DNA from: an uncultured Clostridia bacterium
Lineage (GTDB): Bacteria; Bacillota; Clostridia; Christensenellales; Borkfalkiaceae
Length of the DNA stretch: 11,882 nucleotides
Assembly (NCBI GenBank): GCA_934273135.1
Contig: CAKQSU010000013.1
Span: 1 to 11,882, forward strand
Direction of reading: 5' to 3'
Every line of letters starts with the position of its first letter. Position 1 is the stretch's first letter. A model generated the notes under the pieces. That model searched no databases. It was not told the origin of the DNA and worked only from the letters and a program-made list of their open reading frames with translations. Positions 1 to 6,275 of the stretch are shown here, piece after piece. A program made the position numbers and the translations under genes.

Positions 1-68
1 GTAGAGCCTCTTTTTGTCATCTCTACCGCAAAAAACCCAAGCGTATACCGTAAATGCCGAGCGGTAGG

Positions 69-97
69 TTGAAAATAAAAAAAGAACGTAGTAATAT
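69..97 (+). promoter_or_regulatory. Putative sigma-A promoter of the DegV-family gene
   Basis: A -35 box TTGAAA (69-74) and a -10 box TAATAT (92-97) are separated by 17 bases. Transcription would start near 104, leaving a leader of about 44 bases before the ATG at 148. This start site also argues against the GTG at 112, which would lie almost at the 5' end of the message without a ribosome site. The upstream 68 bases hold only a possible small hairpin (GTAGAG at 1-6 with CTCTAC at 21-26) of unknown meaning. Confidence 0.55.
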
Positions 98-147
98 ATC
101 ACGGAAGCCGAGTGTTCGGCAGAACAAAAACCGCAAGAGGTATTACT

Positions 148-1050
148 ATGAATAAAGATTATATTTTAAGTTGCGAATCGACGGTTGACGAACCGTACGG
201 GAATATGGCAAAAAGGGGAATCCCCGTCATATTTTATACTTATACGATAGGCACTCAAATTTTTGAAGACGACATGAAGCGCACCCCCGGGTCGACCGAG
301 GAATTTTACGCAAAGCTGAAAGAGGGCGCAAAGCCTGTTACTTCTCAAATAAACACGGCAACTTACGAAGAGTATTTCGAAAAAATATCGGCTGAAAACG
401 ATGTTTTGCACATAGCGTTCAGTTCCGGGCTTTCCGGCTCCGTCTATAACGCCTTCGAAGCGGCAGACGCTGTAATGAAAAAATACCCCGACAGGAAAAT
501 AACCGTCGTGGACTCTATGTGTGCTTCCTCCGGTTACGGACTATTAGTCGATTATGCCGCCGACATGAAAGAGGCGGGCAAAACGTTCGAAGAAGTTAAA
601 AAGTGGGTTGAAGAATATCGCAATAACGTTCATCATCAGTTTTATTGCACGGACCTTACGTTTTTCAAGCGCAGCGGCAGGGTTTCCGCCGTCACTTCGC
701 TAATCGGCACGATTCTCGGCATATGCCCGCTCATGAAGCTTGACGACAAGGGCAAAATCATCGCTTACTCTAAAGCGCACGGCAAACGCAAAGCCCTCGA
801 CGCGACCTTTGAAGTGATGAAAACGGAAGCTCTCGGCGGAAAAAACTATGACGGCAAGTGCTATATAAATCATTCAAACAGTCCCGAAACGGCTCAAATA
901 CTCAAAGACAAGGTGGAGGAATACTTCCCTAATCTCAAAGGCAAGGTTGAAATTTTCGATATAGGTTTCGTCGTAGGCTCCCATTGCGGACCGGGCGTTA
1001 CCGCGCTTTACTTTTTAGGCTCGCCCCGTAAGGCGGTTACAAAAAAATAA
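148..1050 (+). CDS. DegV family protein (fatty-acid binding)
   Basis: This 300-residue protein belongs to the DegV family, cytoplasmic proteins that bind a single fatty acid; some Gram-positive members (FakB) present fatty acids to the kinase FakA. The family signatures are in order: SSGLSGS at residues 92-98, the VVDS strand-turn around residue 122 (ligand-pocket serine), the KRSGRVS segment at 174-180 followed by a GTILGICPLMKL-type stretch, and a C-terminal GSHCGPG at 277-283. The length is normal (about 280-300). The start at 148 is chosen because AAGAGG lies at 134-140, about 8 bases upstream; an in-frame GTG at 112 has no such site. The gene is monocistronic, between its own promoter (69-97) and a terminator (1081-1112). 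No fakA-like kinase gene is in the window, so the link to phospholipid synthesis is by family only. Which lipid it binds cannot be seen. Confidence 0.93.
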   Translation: MNKDYILSCESTVDEPYGNMAKRGIPVIFYTYTIGTQIFEDDMKRTPGSTEEFYAKLKEGAKPVTSQINTATYEEYFEKISAENDVLHIAFSSGLSGSVYNAFEAADAVMKKYPDRKITVVDSMCASSGYGLLVDYAADMKEAGKTFEEVKKWVEEYRNNVHHQFYCTDLTFFKRSGRVSAVTSLIGTILGICPLMKLDDKGKIIAYSKAHGKRKALDATFEVMKTEALGGKNYDGKCYINHSNSPETAQILKDKVEEYFPNLKGKVEIFDIGFVVGSHCGPGVTALYFLGSPRKAVTKK

Positions 1051-1080
1051 TTTTCCCCGCATAAAGCGAGAAAGAAAACA

Positions 1081-1112
1081 CCCGTCTGAAAATTTTCAGG
1101 CGGGCTTTTTTT
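1081..1112 (+). terminator. Intrinsic terminator after the DegV-family gene
   Basis: CCCGTCTGAA (1081-1090) pairs with TTCAGGCGGG (1095-1104), with one T-G pair, around an AATT loop. It is followed by a run of seven T (1106-1112). Read from the minus strand, the hairpin is followed by TGTTTTCTTTC, so it may also stop the convergent DUF2726 gene ending at 1135. Confidence 0.85.
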
Positions 1113-1134
1113 GCATAAAAAATGCGTGTTTTTA

Positions 1135-1623
1135 TTATAAGTATCTCGATAAAGTTCTTTTTATTTCGTCCTCGTCAAACCCGTCCCTCGTCCAAAAAGT
1201 AATGAGGGGAAGCCGCACTTTTTTAAGGATTGAAGCGACCTTTTCGTCGCGCTCTTCTCTGTCTTTTCTAAAATGCGTGTCGTCGTTGATTTCGACAAGC
1301 GCGACCGGGCGATAGTTTTCGTCGAAGATTCCGAAGTCGGCGTTGCGGAAAAGCTCCGTTCTGAACCCTCCGCCCTCCTTATCGATTACGGAAGCGAGAT
1401 TGACTTGCGGCAAAACGATATACCTGGGAGCTGCCGCACAAATAACGCGGAAATATTCCGCCTCCGTCCTCGTCATAAGCGAGCTTTTAAGCTTGTATCG
1501 CGGCTCGCTTTTTTTGCCGCGCATAACGAGCGCTATTATAATAATGATAAGAGAAACCAAAACGCAGGCGAAAATCGCAATCGTGCCGGCGTCCGGCTCA
1601 AACGTTAAAAATAAATTTTTCAT
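1135..1623 (-). CDS. Membrane-anchored DUF2726 protein
   Basis: This 162-residue protein has a hydrophobic helix at about residues 14-34, followed by basic RGKKSEPRYKLK, so the rest is probably cytoplasmic. Residues 48-160 match DUF2726: a TxxEAEYFRV opening, LPQVNLASVI (71-80), NADFGIFD (94-101), the hallmark ALVEINDDTH (108-117) and a closing LPLITF. The D96, E111, D114/D115 and K128 arrangement is consistent with the PD-(D/E)XK-like fold proposed for this family. No enzymatic activity is established for it, and a nuclease role is only an inference. The ATG at 1623 is the first possible start (an in-frame stop lies 9-12 bases upstream), but no good Shine-Dalgarno sequence is at the usual distance; see the three-codon ORF at 1620-1631. 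It converges on the DegV gene and is probably transcribed alone. A TTGACA occurs on this strand at 1680-1675, but no convincing -10 follows at 16-18 bases. Confidence 0.8.
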   Translation of the reverse strand: MKNLFLTFEPDAGTIAIFACVLVSLIIIIIALVMRGKKSEPRYKLKSSLMTRTEAEYFRVICAAAPRYIVLPQVNLASVIDKEGGGFRTELFRNADFGIFDENYRPVALVEINDDTHFRKDREERDEKVASILKKVRLPLITFWTRDGFDEDEIKRTLSRYL

Positions 1624-1631
1624 ACACTCAT
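1620..1631 (-). other. Possible three-codon leader ORF coupled to the DUF2726 gene
   Basis: On the minus strand AAAGGA (about 1647-1642) stands 10 bases before ATG-AGT-GTA-TGA. The TGA of this minimal ORF overlaps the ATG of the DUF2726 gene as ATGA. The only good ribosome site is therefore correctly placed for the mini-ORF and too far (about 17 bases) from the real start, which would fit translational coupling. It could also be chance. Confidence 0.25.
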
Positions 1632-1943
1632 GTTAGCACATTCCTTTGCGCTTTGCAAGTAAAGAAAAAATAAATTTTGTCAAATTTTTATCGAGCGGAT
1701 TACTTTTTCGCATTGTCCTTGTGTTTGTTTTGTGAAATAATTCACCAAAAATTCAAAATCGGGCGGTTTTTATCGTAAAAAAATCGTCTAAAAACTCAAA
1801 AATGCGCGATAATCGACTTATAGGCGGACTTTTGAAAACGAGAAAAATGAAAACTCGGCGATATTATCCGTTTTCGGCGGACAAAACGGGCAAAAAACGC
1901 TCGAAAAACATAAAAATCGCGAAAAAAAATTTAGCGAAAACTA
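1632..1943. other. AT-rich divergent intergenic region, no gene seen
   Basis: This stretch between divergent genes is A/T rich with several AAAAATCG-like runs and no supported coding region. Two small dyads stand out. One is GTGAA-ATAA-TTCAC (1732-1745), inside a longer imperfect palindrome with flanking TTTTG and CAAAA, which would suit an operator. The other is CCGTTTT paired with AAAACGG around 1869-1888. Neither has a recognisable factor or RNA family, and no riboswitch core is seen. Confidence 0.4.
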
Positions 1944-1972
1944 TTGAAAATTCGCGCGTAATATGATATCAT
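1944..1972 (+). promoter_or_regulatory. Putative promoter of the 932-residue surface protein
   Basis: TTGAAA (1944-1949) and TATCAT (1967-1972) are 17 bases apart, giving a start near 1979 and a leader of about 80 bases. An overlapping TATAAG (1972-1977) lies too far from the same -35. The position rules out translation from the ATG at 1963, which would lie upstream of the transcript start. Confidence 0.5.
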
Positions 1973-2058
1973 ATAAGTACGTTTTAATTTATGCGGTTTT
2001 CCGTCTTTTCGCGGCGCTTGCTCGCCGTAAAAGAAGCAAAGCCGTCGGGAGAGACGAT

Positions 2059-4857
2059 ATGAAGTCAATGAAGAAAAATTCGATAATATCGCTCGCCTTA
2101 ATCTGCGTTTTCTCGCTCCTTTTGACGGTGACCGTCGGAGGGGTAAAGGCTTTTGCGGCTGCGCCTACGGCGGCGGAAGCGAAAGCTTACTACGAGGAAA
2201 ACAAAGCTAAGGTCGAACCGATAGACAACGGAGCGGCGTTCTTCGCAAAAATGCGGGACGCTTACGTCGACGCGGGGGATACGGGCGCGTACGATTCCAT
2301 GGTATCGCTCGTCAAAGTTGCCGAAAAAGCCACGGAGTACAAAGACGCTTACGTCGCTTTGAAGTATCCGCTCAAAGACAGGGAAAAGGTGATAAATGAA
2401 GTTAATCTTGCCCTTAACGCGGTAAAAGCCACGAGCGAGAACTATCTCAAATATAACACAAAGGAAGATGGCTATCTTAGACGCTTAGAAGATCTGAAAA
2501 CCGGGCTCGACAAACTCAAAACAAAACAAGTTTTGTTTGACGAAGCAAAGAGCGCGGCAAAGACCACTCTCGAAGCGAAAAGGGACGAACTTCTAAGCGT
2601 TTCCGGTACGCCGACAACGACCGTCGGCGCGCTTGATGCGACCGCGAAAACGGCGATCGGAGACGCCGCGAGCGAGTACTTGGCGAAGATAGAAGCCGTA
2701 ACTTATACGACCGACATAACCGACGAAAAGGACGACGAAAAGTACCTTAAAGCCGTCGTTAAAGCCGACGATATATCCAAGGCGGGCAAAGACGCCGTCA
2801 TCGCCGTTCCTAAAAACGACGTCGAAAGAACGTATAACGACCTTTCCGATTACGAAGCCATGCGCGACGGTTACGTCGGCAAAAAGGACGGAGAAACGGA
2901 CGAACAGTTCGCCGCGAGAAAAGCCGCTTTAAAGGAAAAAGTCACGGCGGCGATAAATGCTTTGAACGAATCTTTCTTCCCCAACGCTTCCAAGGAAGTT
3001 TTGAAGAAGTATTCCGCGGAAAAGCAACGTTTCGACGCCTTTGTGAAAAGCTATAACGTAGACGACACGCCTTACGCCGACAAGGATACGATAACGAGCG
3101 AGGACGGAGCGTTCACCGTTACGGCGTACAAAAAAGGAACGGAAACGAAAGTTGCCGTTTTCCCGGCGCGCGCAGTCGTCAAGGCATTGAACTGCGGTTC
3201 GGGCGCGGCTAAGACCAATGCGGAAAACGCCATAAGAAAATCCGACAAAAAGCTCGGCGTGGCGTACTTTATGCTCATTTCCGTTTACGCCGGTCCCGCC
3301 GAATGGACTGCCGTCGAAAAAGACGCCGCGGGCAACGCCGTCGAATATCGGGTGAGCGTAGACCTGAACAAGTATTACGAAACTTACATAAAAGACCACG
3401 AAAGCTTGCTTGCGATGTTGCTCAAAAAGATTAACTTCGTCGCAAAAGCCGGCGAGGACAAAGCCGCAAAAATTTCGGCTTGCGCAACCGACTACTTAAA
3501 AGAGAACAAAACAAACGACAATTCGCTTTGCTATTATTACACAAGAAGTGCCGAAGGCGACTCCGCGATAACGCCGCTCGCCTACGAATTAAAGGAGGGG
3601 AATATCCTTATGTTTAAGACCAACGCTTTCAACCTTTTTGCCGTTTCGGAAGTAAATTCCGGAAGCGTATTCACTCAACCGCTTTTCTACATAATAACGA
3701 TTTTGGCTCTTATTCTCTTGATTGCGATAATAGTAATCATCGTTAAGAACGTCAGATACTCCGTACGCTTCGTCACGGGCGACGGCAGCAAATCGGTAAC
3801 CGTTAAAGCAAGAAAGGGCGAAAGCTTCGTTATGCCTGAAAACCCCGTCAAAGCGGGTTACGTTTTCGCCGGTTGGTACGAAGATAAGGAATTGACGAGG
3901 AGATTCCTCGACACCGTAATCGTTCGCCGCAAGAACATAAAAGTTTACGCCAAGTGGGTAGCGGCTTTAACTCCCGGTCAAATCGAAACGTACTTCAACA
4001 AGCTCCGCGGAGAACTTCTCGCTCATGGCGCGTATGCGGACGCGGATAAGATGAAAGAAGGCGAAACGGCAACGCTCGCAATCCTTGCTTCCTCCGCTAC
4101 GGAAATCAAGATGTATCTCGCGATAGACGCTAAGTCCGCCGCCGAGTCCGGTTACGAAGTAAAAGCCGTAACCGCTAAGGAATATGCCGAAACGCCTACG
4201 CTTTACGTCATCGACGGCAAAGAAAGGTTTGTCAAGGCGTTGGAACTTATCGCTCGCCTCGTTAAAGAAAACGAGCTTGTCGAGAATCCTATGGAAGTAA
4301 CCGAAACGGAAGAAGCCGACAAGCATTACTTCGCGCTTACCCTTACCGCCCCCGCTCCCGTAAAAGAGGAACCGGTTGAAGAGAAAGCCGAAGAAGCAAA
4401 AGAAGAACAAACCGAAACCGCAATCGAGGTTACGGAAGAACAGCCCGCCGAAGAGGAAGCCGTCGAAGAAGAACCCGCGGCGGAAGAGGTAACAGAGGAA
4501 CAGCTTGCCGAATACTACACGGTTATTCGTAAGGCGGCTATGGGTTACGCTCTCGCCGAAGAAAACGACAAGGTTACAAACGGAATGATGCTCGTTAAGG
4601 CTTACGTCAAGGACGACGGCGTGTATGTCTACCTTGCCGGCAATCCCGAAGAATTGGGGCTTGAAAAGGCTGAAGGCTTGTTCGTGGGCGACACCCCTGC
4701 TTTTACAAAGGTTACGGACGAAGCTACTCTTGAAAAAGCAGTCGCCGCAATCGACACGGTAATGACCGGTTACGGACTCGAAAAGACGGGCGAAGAAACC
4801 GAGCTCAAAGAAGCCGGAAAGAACGGCTTCGGCTACCGCTTAAAATTTAACGATTAA
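2059..4857 (+). CDS. Large single-pass surface protein with an InlB-type repeat
   Basis: This 932-residue protein of unknown function is probably a type I membrane protein. Residues 1-34 form a signal peptide (lysines, a long hydrophobic core, then VKAFAA as a likely cleavage site). Residues 35 to about 330 are Lys/Glu/Ala-rich and probably helical bundles. The exported part ends with FKTNAFNLFAVSEV, like the F-x-T-x-x-F-S-x-F-A-V segment common just before membrane anchors. One membrane helix covers 542-562, followed by basic KNVR. Residues 567-634 form a Flg_new/InlB-type repeat (VMPENPVKAGYVFAGWYED, ending YAKWV). Then come domain copy 1 (635-763), an acidic Glu/Pro/Ala linker (768-814) and domain copy 2 (815-932). 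The start at 2059 has GGGAGAG at 2047-2053; an in-frame ATG at 1963 precedes the promoter. The gene has its own promoter and terminator. There is no LPXTG motif. By topology the Flg_new repeat would be cytoplasmic, which is odd. The ligand and role are unknown. Confidence 0.8.
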   Translation: MKSMKKNSIISLALICVFSLLLTVTVGGVKAFAAAPTAAEAKAYYEENKAKVEPIDNGAAFFAKMRDAYVDAGDTGAYDSMVSLVKVAEKATEYKDAYVALKYPLKDREKVINEVNLALNAVKATSENYLKYNTKEDGYLRRLEDLKTGLDKLKTKQVLFDEAKSAAKTTLEAKRDELLSVSGTPTTTVGALDATAKTAIGDAASEYLAKIEAVTYTTDITDEKDDEKYLKAVVKADDISKAGKDAVIAVPKNDVERTYNDLSDYEAMRDGYVGKKDGETDEQFAARKAALKEKVTAAINALNESFFPNASKEVLKKYSAEKQRFDAFVKSYNVDDTPYADKDTITSEDGAFTVTAYKKGTETKVAVFPARAVVKALNCGSGAAKTNAENAIRKSDKKLGVAYFMLISVYAGPAEWTAVEKDAAGNAVEYRVSVDLNKYYETYIKDHESLLAMLLKKINFVAKAGEDKAAKISACATDYLKENKTNDNSLCYYYTRSAEGDSAITPLAYELKEGNILMFKTNAFNLFAVSEVNSGSVFTQPLFYIITILALILLIAIIVIIVKNVRYSVRFVTGDGSKSVTVKARKGESFVMPENPVKAGYVFAGWYEDKELTRRFLDTVIVRRKNIKVYAKWVAALTPGQIETYFNKLRGELLAHGAYADADKMKEGETATLAILASSATEIKMYLAIDAKSAAESGYEVKAVTAKEYAETPTLYVIDGKERFVKALELIARLVKENELVENPMEVTETEEADKHYFALTLTAPAPVKEEPVEEKAEEAKEEQTETAIEVTEEQPAEEEAVEEEPAAEEVTEEQLAEYYTVIRKAAMGYALAEENDKVTNGMMLVKAYVKDDGVYVYLAGNPEELGLEKAEGLFVGDTPAFTKVTDEATLEKAVAAIDTVMTGYGLEKTGEETELKEAGKNGFGYRLKFND

Positions 4858-4876
4858 GCTTTAAGATTACAAAAAG

Positions 4877-4920
4877 CGCGCATAATCTCAAACGAGGTTG
4901 TGCGCGTTTTCACGTTTTTT
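4877..4920 (+). terminator. Intrinsic terminator after the 932-residue surface protein
   Basis: CGCGCATAATCTC (4877-4889) and GAGGTTGTGCGCG (4894-4906) form a 13-bp stem, with two G-T pairs, around an AAAC loop. TTTT and then TTTTTT follow (4907-4920). It separates the surface protein gene from alr. Confidence 0.9.
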
Positions 4921-4938
4921 AAAATCTTTGCATAAGAT
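4909..4938 (+). promoter_or_regulatory. Weak putative promoter of alr
   Basis: TTCACG (4909-4914) and TAAGAT (4933-4938) are 18 bases apart, directly downstream of the terminator and 24 bases before the alr start. The match is modest, but a terminator before alr implies that a promoter must lie here. Confidence 0.35.
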
Positions 4939-4962
4939 AGTACGCCGAGGGGTTTTATAGTT

Positions 4963-6024
4963 ATGTACGACGGATTGAGCAAAGCCGTAATAAGCCTTAT
5001 AAATCTCGAAAGCAACTATAAGAGCGTATGCGCAAAAAATACGCTTGCCGTCGTTAAGGCGAACGCTTACGGACACGGCGCGACAAAAATCGCCCGAAAG
5101 CTTTTGGAGATAGGTTGCTCGTCCTTTTGCGTGGCGAACGTCGAAGAAGCGTACGAATTGAGAAAAAGCCTTTTGCCCGCCGTCCCGGAAATAGTGGTGT
5201 TGGGCTACGTCCCGCCCGATTTTGCGCCCGAGTGCCTTTTATACGCCGTTACGCCGACTATTTTTAATTACGCGCACGCGAATAGCTTCGCTCGCTTTCT
5301 GCCCGAAAACGGGCGTTTAAAGGCTTATATCGCATACGACACGGGGATGAACCGAAAAGGGATAGTATCCCGCGGGGAGTGTCTTGCGGCGATAAGCGAA
5401 ACGGAAAAGATATTTTCGGTCGAAAAGCTCGAAATCGTCGGCGCGTACACGCATTTTTTCGCAACGGACTGCGGCAAAAGGGGCGAGGCTTTAACAAAAA
5501 GGCAATGCGAAAGCTTTTGCAAAATTTTAAAGGCTTTTCCGTCGGCTTTTTCGTCCGTTTCTCTTTCCTCCCGCCGTTCTTTTTTCGGAGAGGACGTGCG
5601 CGCGGGGCTTACCTTATACGGCTACCCGGGCGGCAAACCCGTCATGAAGCTTTGCTCCGTCGTCGTCGACGTGCGCGACGTAAAGGCGGGCGAATACGTC
5701 GGTTACGGGCTTATCCGCGCAAAAAAGGATATGACGCTCGCGCTTGTGCCTTTGGGCTATGCGGACGGCATTCTGCAAGCGTATTCGGGCAAAAAAGTAA
5801 AAATAAAAACCGAAAACGGCGAATTTTACGGCACCGTTTTCGGCAGAGTGTGTATGGATTTTACGCTTATCGACGTATCGGAAAAGCCGATAAGACCCGG
5901 TGACGAAGTAGTGTTTTTCGGCGATGAAGTTTCGGAGGCTCAAGCGATAGCGGGTAAAAATCTCCCCGTGCATGAATTGTTGACCGCCGTTTCCGCCCGA
6001 GTCAGAAGAATATACGAGGAATAA
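4963..6024 (+). CDS. alr: Alanine racemase
   Basis: This cytoplasmic PLP enzyme interconverts L- and D-alanine, supplying D-Ala for peptidoglycan. The 353 residues are slightly short for the family (about 360-390). The N-terminal barrel carries the PLP lysine K32 in VVKANAYGHG, then YDTGMNRKG (the substrate-carboxylate arginine region) and YTHFFATD. R213 in EDVRAGLTLYG is the arginine that contacts the pyridine nitrogen. The C-terminal domain has the catalytic tyrosine Y248 in VGYGL, PLGYADG, GRVCMDFTLIDV and a final RRIYEE. GAGGGG at 4947-4952 supports the ATG at 4963. The barrel segment that normally reads H-x-x-N-S before VRxG is S-L-S-S-R at residues 200-204, so the usual Asn-Ser pair at the PLP-phosphate side is missing. 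The lysine, tyrosine and arginines are intact, so activity is still expected. The gene has its own weak promoter and shares a terminator with the convergent patatin gene. Confidence 0.93.
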   Translation: MYDGLSKAVISLINLESNYKSVCAKNTLAVVKANAYGHGATKIARKLLEIGCSSFCVANVEEAYELRKSLLPAVPEIVVLGYVPPDFAPECLLYAVTPTIFNYAHANSFARFLPENGRLKAYIAYDTGMNRKGIVSRGECLAAISETEKIFSVEKLEIVGAYTHFFATDCGKRGEALTKRQCESFCKILKAFPSAFSSVSLSSRRSFFGEDVRAGLTLYGYPGGKPVMKLCSVVVDVRDVKAGEYVGYGLIRAKKDMTLALVPLGYADGILQAYSGKKVKIKTENGEFYGTVFGRVCMDFTLIDVSEKPIRPGDEVVFFGDEVSEAQAIAGKNLPVHELLTAVSARVRRIYEE

Positions 6025-6060
6025 TATACGTTGAATAAATTGAAAGATGAAAACAGAAAA

Positions 6061-6226
6061 TTGAAAGTTGCGGGCGTACGTAACTATAAAATTTTTTAAA
6101 TCCTCTTTCGTTCGCACTTTATGTGCGAATATCGAGCCGCTTTGCGGCATATCGATTGCCGTCTACGGCAAATATCGAGCGCGTAACGCGCATATCGAGC
6201 CGCGTGAAGCGCGGCATAACTTTCAA
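6061..6226. repeat. Inverted-repeat-bounded intergenic element
   Basis: TTGAAAGTT (6061-6069) and its perfect inverse AACTTTCAA (6218-6226) enclose 166 bases of non-coding DNA between alr and its terminator. Inside lie CGTACGTAACTA (6075-6086), also found inverted at 9505-9516 in a second element, an A/T-rich stretch, and a five-hairpin array (6111-6215). The left end lies in a wider A/T tract with repeated TTGAAA units starting just after the alr stop. There is no target-site duplication and no ORF, so this is MITE- or REP-like only by form. It would be transcribed as the 3' untranslated part of alr. Confidence 0.55.
6111..6215. repeat. Array of five hairpins joined by ATATCGA linkers
   Basis: Five stem-loops follow each other. 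H1 is TTCGCAC/GTGCGAA (6111-6129, loop TTTAT). H2 is GCCGC/GCGGC (6136-6148, loop TTT). H3 is TTGCCG/CGGCAA (6156-6171, loop TCTA). H4 is GCGCG/CGCGC (6179-6191, loop TAA). H5 is GCCGCG/CGCGGC (6199-6215, loop TGAAG). Each neighbouring pair is joined by the identical ATATCGA (ends at 6135, 6155, 6178 and 6198). Stem sequences differ while pairing is kept, so the conserved parts are the linker and the fold. The linker is too short and the unit length too small for CRISPR. The function is unknown. Confidence 0.75.
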
Positions 6227-6236
6227 CTACAAAACA

Positions 6237-6267
6237 AGCTCGGCGTTTTTATCGCCGAGCTGTTTTT
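6237..6267. terminator. Bidirectional terminator between alr and the patatin gene
   Basis: AGCTCGGCG (6237-6245) pairs with CGCCGAGCT (6253-6261) around a TTTTTAT loop, followed by GTTTTTG on the plus strand. On the minus strand the hairpin is followed by TGTTTTG. It lies between the convergent ends of alr (6024) and the patatin-like gene (6276) and probably serves both. Confidence 0.88.
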
Positions 6268-6275
6268 GTAACTGT

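Noticed and set aside
1..26. Small inverted repeat GTAGAG/CTCTAC at the window start
   Set aside because: The 6-bp arms are separated by 14 bases with no T run after them. It may be the tail of a feature outside the window, but nothing more can be supported.
112..147. GTG start extending the DegV-family protein by 12 residues
   Set aside because: It lies almost at the predicted transcription start and has no ribosome site, whereas the ATG at 148 has AAGAGG at a proper distance.
1963..2058. ATG at 1963 as start of the large surface protein
   Set aside because: It overlaps the -10 box of the likely promoter. The ATG at 2059 follows GGGAGAG and opens a clean signal peptide.
2929..3399. 156-codon open frame on the minus strand inside the surface protein gene
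   Set aside because: It lies opposite a well supported coding region, has no ribosome site or promoter, and its product looks like an antisense translation with no domain.
5379..5903. 174-codon plus-strand frame inside alr
   Set aside because: It is an Arg/Lys-rich frame-shifted shadow of alr, whose active-site motifs are continuous in the main frame.
5614..6150. 178-codon minus-strand frame across the end of alr
   Set aside because: It overlaps alr and part of the hairpin array, and its protein has no recognisable feature.
6111..6215. CRISPR array
   Set aside because: The repeat is only 7 bases and the spacers are themselves palindromes; there are no cas genes.
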